A stretch of 8,394 bases of DNA from Candidatus Zixiibacteriota bacterium (lineage in GTDB: Bacteria > Zixibacteria > MSB-5A5 > JAABVY01). Under the pieces are notes generated by a model. The model saw only the letters and a program-made list of their open reading frames with translations. It did not search any database and was not told the DNA's origin. This document shows positions 1 to 5,927 of this stretch, piece after piece. How positions within the stretch are numbered: position 1 is the first letter of the stretch; each line of letters begins with the position of its first letter. The stretch spans positions 1 through 8,394 of the forward strand of contig JAABVY010000237.1 in NCBI GenBank assembly GCA_011777135.1, read 5' to 3'. The position numbers and the translations under genes were made by a program.

Positions 1-25
1 GTCATCTTGTCTTTGATTATATTAG

Positions 26-649
26 CTATTTTGCCCCATGTTGCAGCAATTCAAACGACTCCACAAATCGTCCCAGAAGGCCGGCGGTGTCCGACACGGG
101 GGCGGTGGCGGCCACGATATAAACCCGGTTGCCCGACATATAGGCCCGGACACGCATGACAGACTTGTCATCCGGCAGAGTTACAATGCTCTCCCGGGCA
201 GTCATGCTGTCATTTTGAATTAATGTATCTAACACACTGGTCCCGCGCGATTCCTCAACCACCCCGCGCACAGCACCCTCCAGAACGACTCTTTCCGGAG
301 CCTGGGCCACCAGGTCCTCCGGCATATCGGAATAGCCGATCATTAGATGCTTTTCCGGGGTGTCGAGAGTATAGGATGGGTATTCGACCGGACCGCGCGG
401 AGTATTCACGGTATCGACCGCATAATACGGTTCGCCGGGCATCATGAAACGAAAATCGCCCTCCTTCGAGCTAATCTCCCTCCACTCGCCGAATTCATTC
501 ACCGGCGTGTATTCTTTTTCCGGCTCAATCGGCTCTTCGCCAATCTCTTCGGCCGTCTCCGCAGCCGGGGTCTGCTCCTGTTCCTGATTCCCTCCGCAGG
601 CGAGCATAAAAGCCAGCGAAATCATTAAAAACAGATATACATATTTCAT
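26..649 (-). CDS. Putative lipoprotein, hypothetical
   Basis: A 207-residue protein with a lipoprotein signal: charged start MKY, hydrophobic stretch to residue 17, then Cys18 in the context FMLAC-GG, a usable though not textbook lipobox. Residues 21-47 form a Glu/Pro-rich, probably disordered linker. The rest (about 55-203) is a compact domain opening with a Trp and the phrase GDFRFMMPGEP and ending in GRFVESFELL. That overall pattern recalls small exported domains of the PsbP/DUF1795-like type (an early 'F.v.fPg.P' strand and a late 'FvdSF.l' strand), but I cannot confirm the family. The start is supported by AAGGAG six nt upstream of the ATG. It is the last gene of the minus-strand run, 42 nt after the preceding lipoprotein gene. 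No terminator is visible in the 25 nt left before the window edge. Function unknown; envelope location is inferred from the signal. Confidence 0.8.
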   Translation of the reverse strand: MKYVYLFLMISLAFMLACGGNQEQEQTPAAETAEEIGEEPIEPEKEYTPVNEFGEWREISSKEGDFRFMMPGEPYYAVDTVNTPRGPVEYPSYTLDTPEKHLMIGYSDMPEDLVAQAPERVVLEGAVRGVVEESRGTSVLDTLIQNDSMTARESIVTLPDDKSVMRVRAYMSGNRVYIVAATAPVSDTAGLLGRFVESFELLQHGAK

Positions 650-691
650 CTTATTCTCCTTCCCTTTTTGCTTGCTGAAAAATATAAATCT

Positions 692-1192
692 CTATTCCTC
701 CGGAATATCCTCAAGGACCTCCTCGGCCTGCTCGGGGCCTGTTATACCCGCGTCGAATACGAACTTCCATGAATCATCCGGCTGTTTTTCCCAGATAGTA
801 ACGTAATAACCGTAAGCCTCACTTTCCATACCCAGAGTATCGGTAACAGTATAGACCCATTTTCCCAGTGTGTATCCCATATCGCCCGATTCAGCTATTT
901 CAGCATAAAACGGGTCCCAGCTCAATATGCCTTCCTGCTCATCAGACAGGGGATATAGTGACAGGATCTCCTCCCGCCCTGTAATCGGATCCATACCATT
1001 GCGATACATCGTCGCATTATCAGCCATATAGAGGTCAAAAGCCGGACGCATACCCTGCTCAACCGACATCAGTGAGAAGGCTTCGTCTGCTTCAAGCATA
1101 CTTTGCCGCGCGGACTCGGTATCCACAGGCTCCTCCTGTCCGCAGCCCAGAACAAGAAGCCCCACTATGGCAATCGAGATTATCCATTTCAT
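692..1192 (-). CDS. Lipoprotein with NTF2/SnoaL-like (DUF4440-type) domain
   Basis: A 166-residue protein. Residues 1-16 are hydrophobic and end in VLGC, with Cys17 as the lipidation site. After it comes a domain of the NTF2-like fold: a helix (ARQSMLEADEAFSLMSVEQG), then AFDLYMADNATMYRNG, PITGREEILSL, the strand pair SGDMGYTLGKWVYTV and YGYYVTIWEKQPDDSWKFVFDAG. The GDMGYTxG and YVTIWxxQPDxSWKxVxDxG phrases are typical of DUF4440/SnoaL-like proteins. Members of this fold include small enzymes and ligand-binding domains, so no reaction can be assigned. The last 16 residues form an acidic tail. AAGGAG lies seven nt upstream of the ATG, which settles the start. It follows the methyltransferase gene by 29 nt and precedes another lipoprotein gene by 42 nt, so co-transcription is likely. 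Confidence 0.85.
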   Translation of the reverse strand: MKWIISIAIVGLLVLGCGQEEPVDTESARQSMLEADEAFSLMSVEQGMRPAFDLYMADNATMYRNGMDPITGREEILSLYPLSDEQEGILSWDPFYAEIAESGDMGYTLGKWVYTVTDTLGMESEAYGYYVTIWEKQPDDSWKFVFDAGITGPEQAEEVLEDIPEE

Positions 1193-1221
1193 ATAATGTC
1201 TCCTTTATAGAGTTTTTAAAA

Positions 1222-1725
1222 TCACTTGCGCAGAACCACAATAAACGCATCATGCGTATGAGGCTCATCGATATCGAGTTCATCGCTTACATACTGGCGC
1301 TGATCAATAATCTCCAAATCCCCATACGCTCTCAGAATCTCCTCACGGCTATGATATAACAGATCGCTACCATTTTCAACAAATTTTGTGTTGAGCAGGA
1401 ATGCAAGAAATGCGACGCCAGCGTCTTTCAAAACCCGCTTGACTTCCGATGCACCTTCGTCAAGAGATACGGATTGCAGAACCCATCCGGAATATACCGC
1501 ATCGAAGAAACCGTTCTCGAATGGAAGGTCTTCAGCGGGTTCCACCGAGAAATGAATGTCATGGGAATTTGTTTTCCTGATCGCTTTTTCAATAGCTACT
1601 TTTGAGATATCCACACCGTAAACATCAAAGCCCCGATCAGCCAGAAAGCGTGAATCCCGTCCCGAACCACAGCCGAGGTCAAGCACCCTCGATCCGGGCT
1701 TAAGATATTTTATGAATTCAGGCAT
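1222..1725 (-). CDS. Class I SAM-dependent methyltransferase (start probably upstream)
   Basis: Given here from the first ATG (167 residues). It carries a complete Rossmann SAM-binding core: motif I VLDLGCGSGRDS (residues 14-25), the acidic residue Asp39 after the second strand (YGVDIS), an acidic/polar AEDLPF segment (64-69) where motif II is expected, then FDAVYSGWVLQSV and an EVKRVLKDAGVAFLAF segment typical of the Methyltransf_11/25 families. The substrate cannot be read from sequence. The ATG at 1725 has no Shine-Dalgarno sequence, and it removes an in-frame N-terminal segment containing WDEIYLKGAHWE and SPN. Comparable residues precede motif I in many small methyltransferases, so the real protein is probably about 26-27 residues longer (see the 1726-1803 entry). 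It sits 29 nt before the NTF2-like lipoprotein gene and just after another methyltransferase gene in the same run. Confidence 0.85.
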   Translation of the reverse strand: MPEFIKYLKPGSRVLDLGCGSGRDSRFLADRGFDVYGVDISKVAIEKAIRKTNSHDIHFSVEPAEDLPFENGFFDAVYSGWVLQSVSLDEGASEVKRVLKDAGVAFLAFLLNTKFVENGSDLLYHSREEILRAYGDLEIIDQRQYVSDELDIDEPHTHDAFIVVLRK

Positions 1726-1803
1726 ATTGGGAGAAGCGTTTATTTCCCAATGCGCGCCCTTGAGATAGATTTCATCCCAGTTGAAATGATTCCTGGAAAA
1801 AAT
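1726..1803 (-). other. Probable N-terminal extension of the methyltransferase, non-standard start
   Basis: This stretch is open and in frame with the downstream methyltransferase. It encodes IFSRNHFNWDEIYLKGAHWE followed by INASPN. The frame stays open back to a TGA at 1894-1896, yet contains no ATG, GTG or TTG. The first plausible initiators next to the strong Shine-Dalgarno at 1807-1814 are ATT (1801-1803) or ATA (1804-1806). Either the gene starts on a rare codon, or an ATG was lost by mutation or sequencing error; an ATA read in place of ATG would be a one-base change. A run of six T beside the site is a further possible error point. The protein-level argument (aromatic WDEIY and HWE before motif I) is from family knowledge. 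Confidence 0.6.
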
Positions 1804-1806
1804 TAT

Positions 1807-1814
1807 TCCTCCCT
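1807..1814 (-). promoter_or_regulatory. Strong ribosome binding site without a standard start codon
   Basis: On the minus strand this reads AGGGAGGA, the best Shine-Dalgarno match near this gene. It begins about 10 nt after the stop codon of the upstream methyltransferase gene (1824-1826), where the next gene of an operon would be expected to start. GGAGG is followed by four nt and then ATT, or by one nt and then ATA. The first ATG lies more than 80 nt downstream and has no such site. Confidence 0.6.
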
Positions 1815-1823
1815 TTGCTTTTT

Positions 1824-2630
1824 CTAATTCTTCTTCCCAATTAGAATAAACGAAAGGGGAAGCTTTTGTTCCTTCTCGAGGAAAGCATATATATCAGAAG
1901 CATCGTGCGGATACTCGTTCAATTCGACTAGAGTTATACCGTTTCTAATAATCGGATTTATAATATCCGATAGTTTCTGCGTGAACGAATATGACGTCTT
2001 GCCTTTATATGTAGTTCCGCCGACATAATCAATTCCACTGTTTTCCGCCCACGGTTCACTCCTGAAATAGGAATATACTATCTTAAACGGCTTCTCCGGA
2101 TCAAAATCCGGCTCATCCTTGCATGGAATGGTATATAGAAAGGGATGCATCTCGTAAATCAGAAGATGTCCCCCGAGTTTTAAAAGATTTAACACAACTT
2201 TGAAAAATTTATCGAGATCGGGAAGCCATGACAATGCACCCACCGTAATAAAAGCGATATCGAATCGGCCAAAATATTCCGGGCCAATTTCAAGTACATC
2301 CGTTCTGACAAATTCGCAGTCGCTTCCGGCAATTTTGTTTAATTCGCGGGCTTCGGCAATAGCCGCATCGGAAATATCGAACCCGGTCACGGGCCCGGAG
2401 CCTATATTCCGCAATGAAATACATTCGCGGCCGTTATTGCAGCAAAGCTGGGCAACCGATTTTCCCTCGAAACCAATCTCTTTTAGCTTGCCTGTAATAA
2501 CACCATCAAGAGCAGTGTATTCGGGTGACTTTATAGCCTTCAGAAATTTTTCACCACGCGCTTTTCGGTGAACAGGCACCACTTCATTCCAGGCTTCCCG
2601 ATTAGCTTTTATATAATCTCTGTAGTCCAT
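1824..2630 (-). CDS. Class I SAM-dependent methyltransferase, LCCNNGRE motif variant
   Basis: A 268-residue methyltransferase. The N-terminal helix contains NREAWNEVVPVH (10-21). The SAM-binding motif I is VAQLCCNNGREC (59-70), where the usual LDLGCGxG is replaced by QLCCNNGRE; a recognised subgroup of methyltransferases carries this CCNNG form, so it is not evidence of inactivity. Asp85 (GFDIS) is the likely ribose-binding acid and FVRTDVLE (107-114) is motif II. FDIAFITVGALSWLPDLDKFF (123-143) and the GGHLLIYEMHPF strand (153-164) complete the core. The C-terminal part has an aromatic-rich insertion (YSYFRSEPW, DYVGGTTYKGKTSYSF) that may shape the substrate pocket. The substrate is unknown. 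A GGA-type Shine-Dalgarno (AGGAATTGGT) precedes the ATG. The gene follows the protease gene by 51 nt and ends about 20 nt before the probable start of the next methyltransferase. Confidence 0.88.
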   Translation of the reverse strand: MDYRDYIKANREAWNEVVPVHRKARGEKFLKAIKSPEYTALDGVITGKLKEIGFEGKSVAQLCCNNGRECISLRNIGSGPVTGFDISDAAIAEARELNKIAGSDCEFVRTDVLEIGPEYFGRFDIAFITVGALSWLPDLDKFFKVVLNLLKLGGHLLIYEMHPFLYTIPCKDEPDFDPEKPFKIVYSYFRSEPWAENSGIDYVGGTTYKGKTSYSFTQKLSDIINPIIRNGITLVELNEYPHDASDIYAFLEKEQKLPLSFILIGKKN

Positions 2631-2681
2631 ACCAATTCCTGTTTTAGAGATATTTAAGGACGTTTATTATTATCTGCCGCA

Positions 2682-4103
2682 CTATTCCATTTCAAAAGCG
2701 ATATACATCAGCTTGCCATTGCGGTCGACCTGCATAACAACCGCATCGCCGGCTTTGAATTCGGCCAGCTTTGTCTTTATTCCTTTTAAGCCGGCTATAG
2801 GAGTATGATTGATTCCGAAAATGACATCGCCGGGCAGAAGGTCACTGCCATATTGGGGAAACTCAAATGACCGCGCCGCCACAATTACGCCGTATTCTGC
2901 CCTAAGGTTAGGCAGCAAGGGCCTGAATGTGTCATTTAATTCCAGGACCAGAAGTCCCAGTTGGGGGATAAGATTATTTTCCGGTGTGACCAGTTCAGCA
3001 AACCGCTGGGGATCATCCGATCTCTCGGTTACCGGCACAGCAATACTCAGCCTCTCTGAACCGCGAATCACATCGAGCTTAATCATTTCGCCGATTCGCA
3101 GTTGATATGTGTTGACAATAAACTGGCGGCCGTTTTCCATCGGCTTCAAATTCAGGTTGAGAATAATGTCTCCGGCCATGAGACCGGCAAGGTCGGCCGG
3201 GCCGCCGGGATAGACATCCCCGAGAATAACACCATATTCTCTTGGCAATCCCAGACCTTCAGCCATAACGGGTGTTATCGTTTGAGCATAAACGCCGATA
3301 GTTCCGCGGCGGACACGCCCATTTTCCTTGATCTGCTGATAGACATTCTTGACAATGTTGCTGGGAGCGGCAAAACCGATCCCCTCACTGCCGCCGGATT
3401 GCGAATATATCAGCGTATTAATTCCAACCACCTCACCAGCATGATTAATTAACGGTCCGCCGCTGTTGCCGGGATTGATCGGCGCATCAGTCTGAATATA
3501 AATCATCGGATCCTCGGGAGTCAACTGCCGCGCCATTGAACTGACAACTCCCATGGTGAAGGAGTTTTCCAGTCCCAGGGGATTCCCGAAGGCGAACACC
3601 AGCTGGCCTTTCTCCAGCTCATCGGAGTCTGCAAGTTTCAGGTAGGGCAGACCATTAGCTTCTATTTTCAAAACCGCCAGGTCGGTCTCAAAGTCAACGC
3701 CCAGTATTTTTGCTTCATAAATGTCACCTTCTGGCTTCAGAATCGAGCTAATCTCCTCCTCTCCATCAGGTAAGAAAGAGATTATTACCCGTACAGTCAC
3801 AGCGCCGGCCACAACATGAGCATTGGTTACAATATAGCCGGCAGGATCAAAAATCACGCCTGAACCGGAGCTTGGTCTTTTGGTCAAAAGATCTGCCCCG
3901 GAAGTAATCCCCCGGAACGATGGTTCATAAGCTGAGGACAGAACCTGCACCACCGCCGGACTGACCTGTTCGGAGAGAGAGGTCAACGCCTGGTTGAACT
4001 CGTTTATCTTCTTGAATTCATCTGCGACCGCAGGATTTGAAACGAAGGCCCAAAAAACCAGAATAGAGAAGATAAAAATATAAAAACTTTCCCTTTTATT
4101 CAT
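2682..4103 (-). CDS. htrA: HtrA/DegP-family periplasmic serine protease, two PDZ domains
   Basis: The chosen start gives 473 residues: MNKRESF, a hydrophobic segment (about 8-20) and a likely signal peptidase site after NPAVA (24-28). The trypsin-like domain has all three catalytic residues: His96 in TNAHVV, Asp141 in TDLAVLKI and Ser214 in NPGNSGGPL. PDZ1 spans about 266-360 (GVIL, PADLAGLMAGDIILNLN) and PDZ2 about 376-473 (GVIVAA, SDLLPGDVIFGIN). The family degrades or refolds damaged envelope proteins. An acidic insertion (about 109-130) lies between the His and Asp strands. The reading frame stays open upstream to 4220, but that extra part overlaps the terminator of the gene before it and lacks a signal peptide. 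GGAGG six nt before the ATG at 4103 settles the start. It heads the five-gene minus-strand run. Confidence 0.93.
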   Translation of the reverse strand: MNKRESFYIFIFSILVFWAFVSNPAVADEFKKINEFNQALTSLSEQVSPAVVQVLSSAYEPSFRGITSGADLLTKRPSSGSGVIFDPAGYIVTNAHVVAGAVTVRVIISFLPDGEEEISSILKPEGDIYEAKILGVDFETDLAVLKIEANGLPYLKLADSDELEKGQLVFAFGNPLGLENSFTMGVVSSMARQLTPEDPMIYIQTDAPINPGNSGGPLINHAGEVVGINTLIYSQSGGSEGIGFAAPSNIVKNVYQQIKENGRVRRGTIGVYAQTITPVMAEGLGLPREYGVILGDVYPGGPADLAGLMAGDIILNLNLKPMENGRQFIVNTYQLRIGEMIKLDVIRGSERLSIAVPVTERSDDPQRFAELVTPENNLIPQLGLLVLELNDTFRPLLPNLRAEYGVIVAARSFEFPQYGSDLLPGDVIFGINHTPIAGLKGIKTKLAEFKAGDAVVMQVDRNGKLMYIAFEME

Positions 4104-4109
4104 CGCATT

Positions 4110-4114
4110 CCTCC
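4110..4114 (-). promoter_or_regulatory. Ribosome binding site fixing the protease start
   Basis: On the minus strand this is GGAGG, six nt before the ATG at 4101-4103. Initiation here places the signal peptide exactly at the N-terminus. The longer open frame reaching 4220 would put 39 residues with no export character ahead of it. Confidence 0.8.
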
Positions 4115-4185
4115 GATCTCCTGAATTACATCTACTATGCCCGAACATACACTCAAGACACCGGGTTCCACAAGACAAATGCAAT

Positions 4186-4217
4186 AAAAAAATCCCCTCC
4201 ATTCGAAATGGAGGGGA
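4186..4217 (-). terminator. Rho-independent terminator of the FKBP gene
   Basis: On the minus strand TCCCCTCCATT pairs perfectly with AATGGAGGGGA (11 bp) around a three-nt loop, followed directly by seven T (4192-4186). It begins 22 nt after the FKBP stop codon. There is no T-run on the plus-strand side, so it acts in one direction. It separates the FKBP transcript from the protease run, which must then be started from within about 80 nt or by read-through. Confidence 0.92.
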
Positions 4218-4239
4218 CATTATAAACAGTTAAAATAAT

Positions 4240-4671
4240 CTATGCTGCAATTTCAACAAGTTCGACATCAAAAAGAAGCGTTTTTCCAGCCAGGGGATGA
4301 TTGGCGTCAAGAGTCACAGTTTCGTCCTGAACCTCGGTGATGACAACATTCATCTTGTTGCCGTCCGGGGCCTGAACCTGTAACTGACGCCCCACCTCGG
4401 GCGTGATATCATCGGGAAATACCGATTTCTTTACCTCGATGACATTCTGGTCATAACGGGGACCATAACCCTCTTCCGGGGTAACCGTGATCTCCTTTTT
4501 CTCGCCCTCTTCCATGCCCACAACGCCCTTTTCAAAACCGGGGATTACCTGTCCCTGGCCGAGCGTGAATTCCAATGGTTCGCGCTCTACCGAGGAGTCA
4601 AACACCTGACCATCTTCGAACTTACCGGTGTAGTGGATTTTAACCTTATCGCCTTCTTTGGCCTTAGCCAT
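4240..4671 (-). CDS. FKBP-type peptidyl-prolyl isomerase, SlyD-like
   Basis: A 143-residue FKBP of the SlyD type. Residues 8-70 are the first part of the FKBP fold: VKIHYTGKFEDGQVFDSS (10-27) with active-site Tyr14 and Asp25, LGQGQVIPGFEKGVVGM (37-53) and PEEGYG (65-70). About 71-118 is the inserted chaperone 'flap' domain (VIEVKKSVFPDD, VQAPDG). The fold then closes with LDANHPLAGKTLLFDVELVEI (121-141). The enzyme speeds cis-trans isomerisation of X-Pro bonds and assists folding. There is no signal peptide, so a cytoplasmic location is likely. It ends right after the fold (IAA) and lacks the His/Cys-rich metal-binding tail of E. coli SlyD, so a nickel role is not supported. AGGAGG six nt before the ATG supports the start. 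It is a single gene with its own terminator. Confidence 0.93.
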   Translation of the reverse strand: MAKAKEGDKVKIHYTGKFEDGQVFDSSVEREPLEFTLGQGQVIPGFEKGVVGMEEGEKKEITVTPEEGYGPRYDQNVIEVKKSVFPDDITPEVGRQLQVQAPDGNKMNVVITEVQDETVTLDANHPLAGKTLLFDVELVEIAA

Positions 4672-4995
4672 GAAAACCTCCTAACTTGTTTTCCATTGAA
4701 TTCGATCCAAGCCCAGAAGAGTGAAATCGGCTTTTTATCCCAAACTTGCACCGAAATTATCTTTCATATAAAAATATAAGCCCCTGAACCCATTCAGAGA
4801 CCGCCATATTTTTTAACCGAATAATGTCCGGGACGTTCCCCGTAAATAGTATTCTTATTCAATTATTCGGAAAATGCAAGATTTAATTTAGAAATGCTTT
4901 GGATTGAAAATTGACTATTCCTTATAAGATATTAACTTACTCCTGTTGTATCATCATTTTTTGAAAAAAACTGAAATTAAAATAGAGGATTTGGT
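4672..4995. other. Divergent intergenic region (324 nt), no gene seen
   Basis: AT-rich DNA between the divergent FKBP and methyltransferase genes. It should hold promoters for both directions. It contains AGGAGG for the FKBP gene at its left edge and GAGGA (4985-4989) six nt before the plus-strand ATG. A perfect 9-bp inverted repeat, CCGAATAAT (4817-4825) and ATTATTCGG (4862-4870), encloses a smaller one, GGGA-CGT-TCCC. I see no small ORF, tRNA or riboswitch, and no convincing FKBP promoter. Confidence 0.7.
4911..4938 (+). promoter_or_regulatory. Candidate sigma70-type promoter for the plus-strand methyltransferase
   Basis: TTGACT (4911-4916) is a five-of-six match to the -35 consensus, and TAACTT (4933-4938) is a weak -10 match after 16 nt. 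The predicted transcript would begin about 50 nt before the ATG at 4996. The -10 match is poor, and the region is AT-rich enough to give chance matches. Confidence 0.3.
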
Positions 4996-5751
4996 ATGAA
5001 TAAAGAAAGAGAATGGGAAGTGTTTTTTGATCATCACGCCCCCAAATACATGGATGAGGTTTTTACACAGAATACCGAGGAGGAAGTGGAATTCCTGATA
5101 GAGGAATTGCAGCTTCCCAGGGGTGGGGCGATACTGGATGTGGGCTCTGGGACCGGACGGCACGCAGTGGAGTTGGCCAGACGCGGTTATCAGATGACCG
5201 GGATTGATCTTTCCTCCGGTATGCTCAAAGAGGCTCAGAAAGCTGCCGATAAGGCCGGAGTTGAGCTCGAGTTGATTCATGCCGATGCCGCCAAGTTCAA
5301 ACCTGAAAAGAAATTCGACGGTGCTATTTGCCTCTGTGAGGGCGCTTTCGCACTGATAGGACACGGCGAGGACCCGATCGAACATGATCTGGCAATCCTG
5401 CGCAATATCAACTCTGCCCTCAAACCGGACAGCATATTTATTCTGGACACTTTAAACGGTCTCGAGAAAATCCGCAAGTTTCACAAGGAAGATATTGCCA
5501 AAAACAAATTCAACCAGATAACACTGGTGGAAACATTTGTAATGGATTATACCGACAATGATGGCAATAAAAAGAGCGTGACAGTTCGTGAAAAAGGCTA
5601 TATCGGAAGCGAGTTAAAGCTGATGCTCCGGATTGCGGGTTTCGAGGCCTTCCATTTTTACGGCTCTACAGCCGGGAATTGGGGACATCGTCCTGTCGAT
5701 CCGGATGAGATCGGCATGATGGCGATTGCACGCAAGATACGAGAGATGTAA
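4996..5751 (+). CDS. Class I SAM-dependent methyltransferase
   Basis: A 251-residue protein and the only plus-strand gene in the window. The N-terminal helix WEVFFDHHAPKYMDEVF (7-23) resembles the cap helix of Methyltransf_25-type enzymes. Motif I is ILDVGSGTGRHAVELA (46-61), with a canonical GxGxG, and Asp71 (TGIDLS) is the ribose-binding acid. HADAAKF (95-101) is motif II, and the strand FDGAICLCEGAFALIG (107-122) is followed by the NINSALKPDSIFILDTLNG segment (137-155). The C-terminal half carries a substrate-side beta sheet (TLVETFVMDYTDNDGNKKSV) and ends GNWGHRPVDPDEIGMMAIARK. The substrate is unknown. GAGGA six nt before the ATG supports the start, and a terminator hairpin begins 20 nt after the stop. 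It is divergent from the FKBP gene and convergent with the ABC exporter genes, so it is probably transcribed alone. Confidence 0.9.
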   Translation: MNKEREWEVFFDHHAPKYMDEVFTQNTEEEVEFLIEELQLPRGGAILDVGSGTGRHAVELARRGYQMTGIDLSSGMLKEAQKAADKAGVELELIHADAAKFKPEKKFDGAICLCEGAFALIGHGEDPIEHDLAILRNINSALKPDSIFILDTLNGLEKIRKFHKEDIAKNKFNQITLVETFVMDYTDNDGNKKSVTVREKGYIGSELKLMLRIAGFEAFHFYGSTAGNWGHRPVDPDEIGMMAIARKIREM

Positions 5752-5770
5752 ATTCCGATCATAAAATATC

Positions 5771-5808
5771 GTAGGTCAAAAGTCCCCGAGATTTGACCTA
5801 CAGTTTTT
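5771..5808 (+). terminator. Rho-independent terminator after the plus-strand methyltransferase
   Basis: GTAGGTCAAA (5771-5780) pairs perfectly with TTTGACCTAC (5792-5801) around an 11-nt loop, followed by AG and five T (5804-5808). The position, 20 nt after the stop codon, fits a terminator. The loop is long and the lower stem AT-containing, so strength may be moderate. On the minus strand the hairpin is followed only by a broken T-rich stretch (GATATTTTAT), so action in both directions is possible but weak. Confidence 0.65.
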
Positions 5809-5818
5809 CGTGTGCAGA

Positions 5819-5833
5819 GTAGGTCCGTCCTAC
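5819..5833. repeat. Short inverted repeat reusing the GTAGG/CCTAC stem
   Basis: GTAGG (5819-5823) and CCTAC (5829-5833) form a 5-bp inverted repeat around TCCGT. The left arm continues as GTAGGTC, the same seven bases that begin the preceding terminator stem at 5771. The resemblance suggests a shared origin of the hairpins in this gap. Confidence 0.45.
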
Positions 5834-5843
5834 GGTTATTCGT

Positions 5844-5874
5844 GCGTCGTGTACGTCCTCGTGCACGACGTTTT
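5844..5874 (+). repeat. GC-rich hairpin with UCCU loop and T-run
   Basis: CGTCGTG (5845-5851) pairs with CACGACG (5864-5870). After one T-G wobble the stem continues with ACG/CGT, closing on a four-base TCCT loop, for 11 bp in all. Four T follow (5871-5874). It could be a second plus-strand terminator, or one unit of a structured intergenic repeat. On the minus strand no T-run follows, so it would not be a classic terminator for the ABC genes. Confidence 0.6.
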
Positions 5875-5927
5875 GATGGCCACACCAGGAGGTACGCCCA
5901 GCACCAATAAGGGAGCTATAACAAATC

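Noticed and set aside
3102..3452. 116-codon plus-strand ORF inside the protease gene
   Set aside because: It is a shadow of the well-supported HtrA frame on the other strand; the product has no family features.
4104..4220. N-terminal extension of the HtrA protein to 512 residues
   Set aside because: The extra 39 codons overlap the FKBP terminator and show no export signal. GGAGG and the signal peptide both place the start at 4103.
4746..4772. Second plus-strand promoter candidate, TTGCAC and TATAAA
   Set aside because: The spacing of 15 nt is short and it would leave a leader of over 200 nt; the AT-rich region makes such matches common.
4954..5385. 143-codon minus-strand ORF opposite the plus-strand methyltransferase
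   Set aside because: It lies antisense to a gene with clear family motifs, its product has no recognisable domain, and it has no supporting Shine-Dalgarno context.
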